Assembly: GCF_009647655.1 (NCBI RefSeq)
Contig: NZ_WJFD01000003.1
Span: forward strand, 744,001-808,000
DNA from: Chitinophaga sp. SYP-B3965
Lineage (GTDB): Bacteria; Bacteroidota; Bacteroidia; Chitinophagales; Chitinophagaceae
Length of the DNA: 64,000 nucleotides
Reading direction: 5' to 3'
The notes below the pieces were generated by a model. The model had not been told where the DNA came from and made no database searches. It worked only from the letters and a program-made list of their open reading frames with translations. Below are positions 27,066 through 34,604 of this stretch, piece after piece. Both the position numbers and the translations under genes were made by a program. Each line of letters opens with the position of its first letter. Positions within the stretch are counted from its first letter, which is position 1.

Positions 27066-28724
27066 CTACTTCAATTCAAAGATTTTTCTTAGGGTATCAA
27101 AAACCACCATTTGGTCTTCCCTGTACATGCCATCCTTTCCAACAGACCAAGACTCAAAACTCACCATTGCTGCAAAATAGTCAAAATGACGATTGGTTTT
27201 TGCGTAAGAATCTTTTGTTCTGCTTACAAAAAGGTGGTATTTTCTTATGAGATTTCGCAAGACATGCCTATCCTTTTGTAACAACCCAATGTTATCCAGA
27301 AAAAAATCCATTGGTATCAAAGTAACCTTTTCGACAGAATGAAAACAATTGGCCAATTCCGCTGATATAGTTGGAGCTACGGTGTTAATGTAATCATTTA
27401 CTGCCTGTTTAGTTAAATGAGGTTCGGTGTAGATAATTACTGGAAACACCCGAAGCTTTTTAGTGGGCTTTTTCAACCCGTAAGCCGTGTCCGCATTCTT
27501 GGATAAAAATTCAATGTTCCTATTCAATTGAGGAACTCCCTTACTACCAGTTGCAAACTTATCATCAATAAAGCGACGAAAACCGGAAATATCTTGGGCT
27601 GACGTTACCTTATGATCCATGGCATTAGACTTCATTTCGATTACATATACATCTTTCTCATTCACAATTATTGTTGCATCTGGCAAATTTTTGTCATCCG
27701 ACTCCAATACCCTTATCCCATTTTTTTCCAATGACTTCAGAATTTTCAGACCAAGAAACGATTCATAGTATTTTTTACCCCATTCTCCTTTTAGAGCGTG
27801 TATATCACCAACTTTAGGCAACACTTTCTGAAACAATTTATTCTTCACGAGGTAAAAATCCCAACTCTTTGTAGTAATTAAATCAAAATCTGAAGTTCCT
27901 AACAGATATATTTTATTGTCCATTAGTTTTAAAAAGGGTGCAGTAACCAACTGAGGAACTTCGGCGCGAATACTCCCTGAACTGGCGTCTACAACTAGTT
28001 CCAATTTATGCAATAAACTATAACTATTGTCAGTCGGCCCAATTACCACCAGCGGAACAGACCTTTTGACCACACGATCATATTCTACAACCAGGTTAAC
28101 AAACAGGAGAATAATATCTTGCATAGAGGGAAAGCCAGTGTATTCAACTACGCCTTTCTCAAATTCTTCATATGCATCCCCAAACTCACTTTTTAAGAAC
28201 TGAAGATATAACAGCTGTTTTATTCCGCCAATCCGTCTGTAAGTCCCCTCATTCTCTGCATTAAGATTCTGCATGAACCCTATCTTCCAAATATCAGCAT
28301 GTGCAAGATTTTGTTTCACCTTTCCAATGCCAGTATTTTGAAATTGATGTTCATTGTAGATGAGGATAGTCACTAACACGTCCTGATAGAAAGCATTTCC
28401 CAAGTCAGTGTCGATATTCTTGTTAGCGGGGATAGCCAACAGATCACAAATGATCTTTAAAATAACCGTTTTGTTGGTTAAGATAGATCTATCAACCGGA
28501 CCATACTTGGAAGGTTTATCGTTTGGAAGGAAATTTAAGAGTTTAGTGATAAGTTCATGAGCCTCAGTAGTTGACGAGTGCTGTGTAGCAAGTTTCAAAC
28601 TTATCAATAATCTCAACACATAATCCCTATTCCACTTTTCCAACAATGCCACTCCTATTACTGGCAATGGGTCATTATAAAACTGTGTAAAAATTGGGGC
28701 CGGGGAAAAACTATGGAGCATCAT
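27066..28724 (-). CDS. Uncharacterised protein with central PD-(D/E)XK nuclease-like domain
   Basis: A 552-residue protein. Residues about 1-300 are unrecognised (largely helical, then a beta-rich part near 225-300). Residues about 315-400 carry a nuclease-like pattern: Glu in KKYYESFLGLKILKSLE, D349 in LPDATIIVNEKD and E363/K365 in VYVIEMKSN. The remainder is helical. It shares this layout, but no obvious wider similarity, with the 696-residue protein in the island. It is the first gene of the presumed operon with the RelA/SpoT-type synthetase and DUF4297 nuclease; the gap to the synthetase is 43 bases. It may be a sensor, effector or an inhibitor of the synthetase. Confidence 0.68.
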   Translation of the reverse strand: MMLHSFSPAPIFTQFYNDPLPVIGVALLEKWNRDYVLRLLISLKLATQHSSTTEAHELITKLLNFLPNDKPSKYGPVDRSILTNKTVILKIICDLLAIPANKNIDTDLGNAFYQDVLVTILIYNEHQFQNTGIGKVKQNLAHADIWKIGFMQNLNAENEGTYRRIGGIKQLLYLQFLKSEFGDAYEEFEKGVVEYTGFPSMQDIILLFVNLVVEYDRVVKRSVPLVVIGPTDNSYSLLHKLELVVDASSGSIRAEVPQLVTAPFLKLMDNKIYLLGTSDFDLITTKSWDFYLVKNKLFQKVLPKVGDIHALKGEWGKKYYESFLGLKILKSLEKNGIRVLESDDKNLPDATIIVNEKDVYVIEMKSNAMDHKVTSAQDISGFRRFIDDKFATGSKGVPQLNRNIEFLSKNADTAYGLKKPTKKLRVFPVIIYTEPHLTKQAVNDYINTVAPTISAELANCFHSVEKVTLIPMDFFLDNIGLLQKDRHVLRNLIRKYHLFVSRTKDSYAKTNRHFDYFAAMVSFESWSVGKDGMYREDQMVVFDTLRKIFELK

Positions 28725-28754
28725 TATTCATTTTCGGGTTATTTTTTACCAATT

Positions 28755-28762
28755 CAAAGGTA
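28755..28762 (-). promoter_or_regulatory. -7 box before the nuclease/synthetase operon
   Basis: TACCTTTG on the minus strand, 31 bases before ATG 28724. A matching TTTG at the usual 19-21 base distance is not present, so only half of the promoter is supported. Confidence 0.4.
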
Positions 28763-28867
28763 CTTATCAGAACCTGTGAATAACGGTCACTATCACATCG
28801 TACGATCACACAATTTAGGTACATTTATCCGTAAAATAAAAGCTACCATCTAAAAGCTTAGTGGCTC

Positions 28868-29095
28868 TTAAATTGTCCAAATTGTCTTTAAATAGTTCCT
28901 TGAAATCCCAAACAAACTTACATCAACCGCAATTTCGTCCGTTGTCCTTTTTTTGCCAACTCTCGCCCAGTACGGCAGGTCATTTTCAAAGAAATACAGC
29001 TTCTTACCTACCGGATTCTCCGTCCTGGTTATTTTGCCATATGCTTTAGATTCCACTAAATTACCTGCCTTTGCTACTTCTGCCAGTGTAGACAT
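28868..29095 (-). CDS. Small hypothetical protein
   Basis: A 75-residue protein read from ATG 29095 (an upstream ATG at 29137 would add 14 residues of less protein-like sequence). It begins MSTLAEVAKAGNLVESKAYG and contains KKLYFFENDLPYWARVGKKR. It has a basic, compact composition and no recognised family. It stands between the Mrr-like gene and the nuclease operon on the same strand, with gaps of 143 bases on both sides. It could be an antitoxin or DNA-binding accessory, but nothing in the sequence proves this. Confidence 0.5.
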   Translation of the reverse strand: MSTLAEVAKAGNLVESKAYGKITRTENPVGKKLYFFENDLPYWARVGKKRTTDEIAVDVSLFGISRNYLKTIWTI

Positions 29096-29238
29096 CGATC
29101 TTAATTTTTGTCTATTACCTCCCACTCCATAAAACACTTACTCTATTCCTTGCCAAACTCGGTAAATACATCCGCGTTTAACTTTACATTACTGAGCAAC
29201 GGGGCTTAAAATAAGAGTGATTCAACGTTGCAAATTGG

Positions 29239-30111
29239 CTAGTATTCGCCGATGTCTCTGAATAACATACCACTCTTGGACAATTTATAAGACTTTTTCT
29301 CAAAAATCTCTTTCATGATCATCCAAACCTGATCAACAACTTGAAATGACCTTTTCGAACTCGCATCTATTTCGCACAGAAATCCAGTGAAGCTGATTTT
29401 CTCAATATCGGGTTGATCATCATTATCCATCCGTATAAGTTTTCCCTTAACGGGCGGGTAATTTATGGTGATTGTCTTTAAAAGCTGATTCTGCCTGCTG
29501 ACTTCCTTGCAATAGGCGGTAAGATATGTCCCAAAAGGAATTCTTATGCCGTCCGGCGTAAGGATAATGGCATCATTTGAGAAGTGCATCTCCCTAATCT
29601 CATCCTCGTCGGTAATTTGGGTGCTTCCCAAATCAATGCTAATGATATTGGCACGTGTAATGGTAACCTGGATATTTAGATCCAGTATAAAAGCATTAAT
29701 ATTATGCTCATCTTGAGCCTCATCCTTCTCAACTTCCCGCAACTCAACCAATCTTATTCCTTGATGTTCTGCGTAGGTTAAGGTATCTGGTGTATACCCC
29801 TTCTTACAAACTATTATGCCGCTCTCAATGCCAGCATCCGACATAATGCTATGGAGCTTCATCACAATCTCTTTCGTAACCTTCTTGTTAAGAAATTTGC
29901 ATTCGATAGCCGTTCGATGTGAAAGTCCCCCATCCAGCTGTTCGGTAAGTACATCCACCTGATGCTTAACCCCAGATTTACCTTCAAGTTTGCAGTCTTT
30001 TCCATAGCCTATGACCTTGATGCCATATGTAGCACCCAGCATTTCATAGATGTATTTCGTGACGGCTTCATATTCCTGCCAGTTTAGACCTGTGCTGCTT
30101 CCACTTTTCAT
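29239..30111 (-). CDS. Mrr-like (type IV) restriction endonuclease
   Basis: A 290-residue protein whose N-terminal 130 residues have the Mrr-type PD-(D/E)XK core: Glu in WQEYEAVTKYIYEML, D53 in KHQVDVL, E70-C-K72 in AIECKFLN, then IESGIIVCKKGYTPDTLTYA and GIRLVELREVE. Mrr proteins cut modified DNA. Residues about 130-290 are an unassigned C-terminal domain, perhaps for target recognition. A TTG at 30153 would extend it by 14 residues into the integrase remnant; ATG 30111 is preferred because it avoids the overlap. It directly follows the integrase remnant, where the integrase catalytic part would be expected. Confidence 0.78.
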   Translation of the reverse strand: MKSGSSTGLNWQEYEAVTKYIYEMLGATYGIKVIGYGKDCKLEGKSGVKHQVDVLTEQLDGGLSHRTAIECKFLNKKVTKEIVMKLHSIMSDAGIESGIIVCKKGYTPDTLTYAEHQGIRLVELREVEKDEAQDEHNINAFILDLNIQVTITRANIISIDLGSTQITDEDEIREMHFSNDAIILTPDGIRIPFGTYLTAYCKEVSRQNQLLKTITINYPPVKGKLIRMDNDDQPDIEKISFTGFLCEIDASSKRSFQVVDQVWMIMKEIFEKKSYKLSKSGMLFRDIGEY

Positions 30112-30140
30112 AATTATACAGGTTGACGTTTCTACAATAG

Positions 30141-30395
30141 TCAGAATTTCCAATATTGATTTAAGTCATGCAAATTTAATTGGTGCTTTGCCAGAATAAT
30201 CTCTGCTAAATAAAGTATCTCCTTATTATGCTGCTTCATATCCAAACTTACAGGAGCTTCGTATACAAATAGTTTCAGATAATATTTCCGTGTAAACTTT
30301 TTCGCTGTCGAATCCCATACAGGTGGATAAACGTCTAAATAAAGGCTCTTACGACCATTGCTAATTTTCTTCGTCCTCAACTTCACCTTTCTCAT
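30141..30395 (-). CDS. Tyrosine-integrase remnant: arm DNA-binding domain only
   Basis: An 84-residue protein starting MRKVKLRTKKISNGRKSLYL, followed by DVYPPVWDSTAKKFTRKYYL and QHNKEILYLAEIILAKHQ. This is the N-terminal arm-binding domain of Bacteroidota tyrosine recombinases, which normally continue for another 300 residues with the core-binding and catalytic domains (R..HxxR..Y). Here it stops after LHDLNQYWKF. A strong Shine-Dalgarno sequence (AAAGGAGAG) sits just before ATG 30395 and decides that start. It overlaps the HTH gene by 35 bases. It may be a truncated gene or a kept DNA-binding regulator of the element ends. Confidence 0.75.
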   Translation of the reverse strand: MRKVKLRTKKISNGRKSLYLDVYPPVWDSTAKKFTRKYYLKLFVYEAPVSLDMKQHNKEILYLAEIILAKHQLNLHDLNQYWKF

Positions 30396-31170
30396 TCTCT
30401 CTCCTTTTTTTAAAGTAATCATCAATATCATCAATACGCAGATAAACGGCTTTACCATCCTTAACTCTCCTAATCATTGACCGTTGCAGCAAACAGTAAA
30501 TGTTATCCCTTTTCATCCCATATTTCTCAGTCACCTCTGCTATACTGTAATATTCCTTTACTGAGGATGGTATAACATCTGAACCTGTCAATGAAGCCTT
30601 TTGAAGAAAAATAGCATCAATTGCTGTCTTCAAAAGGTACTTCTTACTTCCTTCTCTAAATTCGGGAATTTTATTATTTTTTACAAGAGTATAAATTACC
30701 TCTCTCCTCAAGCCATACAAGTTGCATATTTCCTCAATAGAATAACAGTTCTTCTTTGTCAAGCGAAGCTCCTTTTCCAACTTCCGTGGAACTATATTAA
30801 CACTGGCCGGAGCTTGCTGCTTCAATTTCTCTAACTCTGATATTCGAATACGCATAAGCCTTACTCCATAATTCTCAGCCACTATCCTACCTGATTGAAT
30901 CATTTCATAGACGGTCTGGCGAGAAATGCCTATATATATTGCAACCTCTCTAACACTTAATAACTCCTTGTGCTCCAAACCCTGAGATTTTTGCTGCTGC
31001 TTCTTCGCAACGGTTTGCTCATTACTTACCAGTATCCTTATCTTTTTGATATTAGCCTTATACCACTGTCTATTACAAACAATCCCGCAGAATCTGGTCA
31101 CGGTAGTTCTTGCTTCAAATTCGCTTCCGCAATTTTCACAAATTCTCGTTATGGTGAAGTTAGAACTCAT
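30361..31170 (-). CDS. Protein with zinc-finger and three excisionase-type HTH domains
   Basis: A 269-residue protein. Residues 1-40 hold a C4-type motif (C11-x2-C14 ... C28-x3-C32; ENCGSEFEARTTVTRFCGIVC without its first Cys). Three MerR/excisionase-like helix-turn-helix units follow: SVREVAIYIGISRQTVYEMI (about 72-91), SIEEICNLYGLRREVIYTLV (about 143-162) and SIAEVTEKYGMKRDNIYCLL (about 212-231), each followed by an Arg/Lys wing. Proteins of this type precede integrases in Bacteroidota islands and probably act as excision or transcription factors. It overlaps the integrase remnant and lies next to the right end of the island. Confidence 0.82.
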   Translation of the reverse strand: MSSNFTITRICENCGSEFEARTTVTRFCGIVCNRQWYKANIKKIRILVSNEQTVAKKQQQKSQGLEHKELLSVREVAIYIGISRQTVYEMIQSGRIVAENYGVRLMRIRISELEKLKQQAPASVNIVPRKLEKELRLTKKNCYSIEEICNLYGLRREVIYTLVKNNKIPEFREGSKKYLLKTAIDAIFLQKASLTGSDVIPSSVKEYYSIAEVTEKYGMKRDNIYCLLQRSMIRRVKDGKAVYLRIDDIDDYFKKRRENEKGEVEDEEN

Positions 31171-31272
31171 GATAAAATCTATTGTAATTAAATATAAATA
31201 AGTACAAATAAGTACGGTTAAGTCAGGTTATCTCGCCTATATCTATCACATTAAGTTGTCCTCCCGTTTTGG

Positions 31273-31293
31273 GGGACAAATGAGGGACAAAAA
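31273..31293 (+). repeat. Right-end tandem GGGACAAA repeat, candidate integrase arm site
   Basis: Two GGGACAAA units separated by three bases, 19 of 21 bases identical to 18010-18030 at the other end of the island and in the same orientation. It lies between the HTH gene and the mnmE terminator. Confidence 0.7.
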
Positions 31294-31352
31294 GCAACAA
31301 AACAACCACAAACAAAACAAAATATCGGCAAATACCAACCCTCACAAAAACT

Positions 31353-31390
31353 GAAAATCCCCTCATTTTCAATGAAATGAGGGGATTTTC
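31353..31390 (-). terminator. Intrinsic terminator of mnmE, inside the island end
   Basis: An inverted repeat GAAAATCCCCTCATTTTC / GAAATGAGGGGATTTTC with a three-base loop, followed on the minus strand by TTTTTG. It lies 30 bases after the mnmE stop but on the island side of the attachment repeat, so the element appears to have brought a terminator along with the new mnmE end. Confidence 0.82.
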
Positions 31391-31419
31391 TTATCGATAC
31401 TTATTGATACTTTGTTTTT

Positions 31420-31443
31420 TTATTTGCCAATACAAAACTTACT
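31420..31443 (-). repeat. Right attachment repeat (current mnmE 3' end)
   Basis: Codes the final SKFCIGK and TAA of MnmE. It is duplicated with synonymous changes at 17931-17954. The use of the mnmE (thdF/trmE) 3' end as an integration site is established for the Salmonella genomic island SGI1. Confidence 0.88.
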
Positions 31444-32796
31444 AAATATATAATCCAACCTATCCTCATTTGTAACCTCCCCTGCAATATCAGCCAGGAA
31501 AAATAAACACCTCCTGATATCCAGCGCCAGCAAATCCCCCGGCACTCCATCGTCCATACCCCGCTTCACATCCTCTAAGGAAGAAAACACTTCCTGCAAA
31601 GCCGTATAATGCCGCACGTTAGTGATAATCGTATTCTCCGTATTAATATCTCCGCCCATCACGGAGGCCACCAATCTATCTTTCAATGCTCCCACCAAAG
31701 AATGATCCTTCGCAGAAATAAACAATATCCCGGGAATCGAAGCAAACTTCGCAACAGCATCCGCCAACAGATCCACTTTATTCCCTACCAGCAGATAAGA
31801 GATTCCCTCTGCCTCAAACAAAGCCACCTGCGAAAGAACATCTTCAACAGATAACTCTGCCACATCAAATAAATAAACCACGATCCCTGCCTCACGCATC
31901 TTCTCCAGGGATTTAGCAACCCCTATACTTTCGATAAGATCAGTACTTTCACGAATCCCCGCAGTATCGATCAACCGGAAAAGTATCCCTCCAATATTCA
32001 GGACTTCTTCAATCGTATCACGCGTAGTCCCGGCAATATCACTTACAATAGCCCGGTTCTCATTCAGCAAAGTATTCAGTAAAGTAGACTTTCCTGCATT
32101 AGGGCGCCCGATGATAGCAGTATTCACGCCGTTCTTGATCACATTCCCCGCTTTAAAAGAGCGCACTAAAGAACTAACCTCCAAAAGCGAAGAATTCACA
32201 AGCTGATAAAGCGCAGTACGATCCGCAAACTCTACATCCTCCTGACTAAAATCCAATTCCAACTCTATAAGAGCAGAAAACCGGATCAGCTGTTCCCGCA
32301 AAGCCTGCAGCTCACGGGAAAATCCTCCCCGCATCTGTTGTATAGCCGTCTGATGAGATGCTGCCGTATTACTGGCAATCAGATCCGCCACAGACTCCGC
32401 CTGCGTCAGATCCAGCTTCCCATTCAAAAATGCCCGTTGTGTAAACTCACCTGGTTTAGCCATACGAGCCCCCGAAGCTACACAGGCCTCAACAATCTGC
32501 GCCTGTATATACGGAGAACCATGGCAGGAAATCTCCACCACCTCCTCCCCTGTATAAGAGCGGGGAGCATGGTACAAACTCACCACTACCTCGTCAATGA
32601 TCCTCCCTTCAAAGTGCAAAGCCCCGAAATGTAAGGTATGCCCCGGCTGCGCAGCCAGCGATTTAGAAGGAAAAAGCTTATCAGTAATAGCAATCGCAGC
32701 AGTCCCGCTCAACCGGATCACAGCAATAGCCCCGATCCCCGGAGCCGTAGCAATCGCAACAATCGTATCCTCGTGACCTCCTAACTTTCCAATCAT
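31420..32796 (-). CDS. mnmE: tRNA uridine-5-carboxymethylaminomethyl modification GTPase MnmE
   Basis: A 458-residue protein with the N-terminal tetrahydrofolate-binding domain (TIVAIATAPGIGAIAVIRLS, GEFTQRAFLNGKLDLTQAE), a helical domain, and an inserted G domain with GRPNAGKSTLLN, DIAGTTRDT, DTAG and NKVD. It ends in the family's invariant FCIGK with its modified-uridine cysteine. With MnmG it modifies the wobble uridine of several tRNAs. The length is normal. Its last seven codons and stop are shared with the island's other end, so the present C-terminus was probably supplied by the integrated element without changing the protein. Confidence 0.98.
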   Translation of the reverse strand: MIGKLGGHEDTIVAIATAPGIGAIAVIRLSGTAAIAITDKLFPSKSLAAQPGHTLHFGALHFEGRIIDEVVVSLYHAPRSYTGEEVVEISCHGSPYIQAQIVEACVASGARMAKPGEFTQRAFLNGKLDLTQAESVADLIASNTAASHQTAIQQMRGGFSRELQALREQLIRFSALIELELDFSQEDVEFADRTALYQLVNSSLLEVSSLVRSFKAGNVIKNGVNTAIIGRPNAGKSTLLNTLLNENRAIVSDIAGTTRDTIEEVLNIGGILFRLIDTAGIRESTDLIESIGVAKSLEKMREAGIVVYLFDVAELSVEDVLSQVALFEAEGISYLLVGNKVDLLADAVAKFASIPGILFISAKDHSLVGALKDRLVASVMGGDINTENTIITNVRHYTALQEVFSSLEDVKRGMDDGVPGDLLALDIRRCLFFLADIAGEVTNEDRLDYIFSKFCIGK

Positions 32797-33096
32797 GCAT
32801 CGAAATTAAAAAAAAATCCCCACTGGCTGCGAGTTGAGGGTATATTCTATTGACGAAGGCTAATAATTAAAAATCTCCCACCCACTACCAGATGAATAAA
32901 ATATACCCAGAACAAAAAATAACTCCCCCCTGTAAACTAAGAATCCCTCACCAGTCGCCTGATGAAGGAGATTATACCTCAAAACAAATAAACCCCATCC
33001 TTTTAAACTAAAAACCCACTACCAGTTCCCCCCCAAAAACAAAAATCCCCCGTCACTACTGACAGGGGATTATATATACTAGCTTGAGACTAATAA
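32797..33096. repeat. Intergenic array of degenerate hairpin-like units
   Basis: The 300 bases between mnmE and tonB hold four loosely related units starting near 32814, 32872, 32941 and 33043. Each begins AATC(T/C)CC(C), contains CACTACCAG- or CACTACTGA-like sequence and runs into a TATA-rich end. Only the last forms a good hairpin. The mnmE promoter must also lie here, but no clear -7 box was found. Confidence 0.45.
33044..33071 (-). terminator. Terminator of the exbB-exbD-exbD-tonB operon
   Basis: Stem AATCCCC / GGGGATT with an inner GTCA / TGAC pair and a CTAC loop. On the minus strand it is followed by the reverse complement of CAAAAACAAAA, a T-rich tract. It lies 26 bases after the tonB stop. 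Confidence 0.75.
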
Positions 33097-33936
33097 TTAC
33101 TGATCCTGCAAAGTAAACCTGATCGGCAAATTGAACTGCACAGATACCTGGCGTCCGTTTTGCTTACCTGGTTTCCACTTCGGCATTTTCTTCACCACGC
33201 GGATGGCTTCTTCTTCAAGACCACCACCTTTAGGTGCACCTACTGTTTTCACATCCTTGATCTGACCTTCTGAGTCAACCACAAAGGATACGAAGATAGT
33301 TCCGAAGATACCGTTCTCTGTTGCCAGATGCGGGTAACGGATGTTATTGCTCAGATACTTGTTGAGTGCATCGTCACCACCTGGGAAGGTTGGAGGCTGC
33401 TCCACGAATGTGAAGATCTCTTCCTTCGGCGGCGGAGGCGGTGCTTCTACCACACCAGTACCTTTACTGTCATTGATCAATCCTGGGTCGATACCGTTTG
33501 GATCACCTTCTACTGTTTTAGTAGATACGGCTTTATCCTTGATCTCGTCCAGTTTAACCAATTCTTCTTCCGCTTTTACTTCTTCATCTTTTTTGATCAC
33601 CGGCGGCGTGAACTGCACTGATGGCTTCACTGGCGGCGGCGGAGCGGGTGGCGGAGGCGGCGGAGGTGGCGTTTTCGGATCGTCCGGTAACTTCACGTCC
33701 TCCAGCTTGATATCTTCAACTACAGGCTTCAGGTTTTTATCGTTATCGTTAGCACTCAGGTTAATATAAACCAGGTAAGAACCAACAATCAATAATGCCA
33801 GAGCAGCTGTACCTAAGATGGAATTCCGCACGCGCTTGTCGTACTTCTTGCGAAGCTCATAAGCACCGTAGCTCTTGTTCCTGTCTTCAAACAGGATGTC
33901 AAGAAAGTCGGACTTAAGGATTTTAGCTGAATCCAT
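33097..33936 (-). CDS. tonB: Energy transducer TonB
   Basis: A 279-residue protein: a short cytoplasmic start with the Bacteroidota motif NKSYGAYELRKKYDKR, one membrane helix (about 38-58), a proline-rich periplasmic spacer (TPPPPPPPPAPPPPVKP near 88-104) and a C-terminal TonB domain (about 185-279; FPGGDDALNKYLSNNIRYP, GTIFVSFVVDSEGQIKDV, KMPKWKPGKQNGRQVSV). It transmits proton-motive energy to outer-membrane transporters such as the SusC proteins in this window. It is the last gene of the operon. Confidence 0.96.
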   Translation of the reverse strand: MDSAKILKSDFLDILFEDRNKSYGAYELRKKYDKRVRNSILGTAALALLIVGSYLVYINLSANDNDKNLKPVVEDIKLEDVKLPDDPKTPPPPPPPPAPPPPVKPSVQFTPPVIKKDEEVKAEEELVKLDEIKDKAVSTKTVEGDPNGIDPGLINDSKGTGVVEAPPPPPKEEIFTFVEQPPTFPGGDDALNKYLSNNIRYPHLATENGIFGTIFVSFVVDSEGQIKDVKTVGAPKGGGLEEEAIRVVKKMPKWKPGKQNGRQVSVQFNLPIRFTLQDQ

Positions 33937-33982
33937 GATACATGTTTATTGATGGATGCAAAAAATTAGTTTTTCCATAAAT

Positions 33983-34570
33983 CTACTGGATCCCGTTAGA
34001 GGTTTCAGTAGACTTGATCCATTGCTTGTCCTGGTCGCTGATATCCACCGTTGCGTAACGTTGAATACGGTTGATAGCCATTTCATCCAATAAATCTACA
34101 AAGTTTTTGTATGTAGAACCATCATCTGCTTTGATGATGATCACCACATCTTCTGGTTCTCCTTTATAGTTACGTAATCTTGCTACTTCATCGCGTTTCT
34201 TGATGATCACATCACGAATGCCACTTGTATTTGAAAACGTAGTTGCTTTAAAGAAATCAGGGTTACTCGAGGCATTGGGGTCTTGCGCCAATCCTGCGTA
34301 GTAGTAAACCTGGTCTTTCTTGCCTAAGAGTATCGTCAAAGCAGTACTTTCTTTTACTTTGTTCTGCTCTTCCTCTTTCTCTGTTTCCTTAGGCATGATC
34401 AGATCCATGGTCTTGGGCTTAGACATTGTAGTCGTCAACATGAAGAAGGTGATCAGGAGAAACCCCAGATCCACCATCGGAGTCATGTCAACACGAGTCG
34501 AAAGTTTCTTCGATTTCGTCCCTTTGTCATGTTTCCCGCCACCCTTACTACTGGTATCCATTTCGGCCAT
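33983..34570 (-). CDS. exbD: ExbD/TolR-family biopolymer transport protein (second copy)
   Basis: A 195-residue protein with one N-terminal membrane helix that contains the proton-path aspartate (VDMTPMVDLGFLLITFFML, about 28-46), then a periplasmic ExbD domain (VVIIIKADDGSTYKNFVDLL). It is a component of the ExbB-ExbD-TonB motor. ATG 34570 is used; ATG 34561 is possible. It lies 34 bases after the first exbD copy. Two dissimilar ExbD subunits per operon are normal in Bacteroidota. Confidence 0.94.
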   Translation of the reverse strand: MAEMDTSSKGGGKHDKGTKSKKLSTRVDMTPMVDLGFLLITFFMLTTTMSKPKTMDLIMPKETEKEEEQNKVKESTALTILLGKKDQVYYYAGLAQDPNASSNPDFFKATTFSNTSGIRDVIIKKRDEVARLRNYKGEPEDVVIIIKADDGSTYKNFVDLLDEMAINRIQRYATVDISDQDKQWIKSTETSNGIQ

Positions 34571-34604
34571 GGTAGCAAATTTTTAGTGTTGAAAATGTTT
34601 TTTA

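Larger units (their letters stand above)
17931..31443. mobile_element. Integrated island in the 3' end of mnmE carrying defence-like cargo
   Basis: The boundaries are the two copies of the mnmE 3' end (17931-17954 and 31420-31443), with about 13.5 kb between them. Each end also carries a tandem GGGACAAA motif (18010-18030 and 31273-31293). The right end has a triple-HTH protein and a tyrosine integrase arm-domain remnant; the rest is nuclease, nucleotide-synthetase, AbiGi and TIR genes. The genes flanking the island are ordinary chromosomal genes. No complete integrase is present, so the element is probably fixed or mobilised in trans. The left copy is probably the original chromosomal mnmE end; the right copy, now part of mnmE, came from the element. 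Confidence 0.85.
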
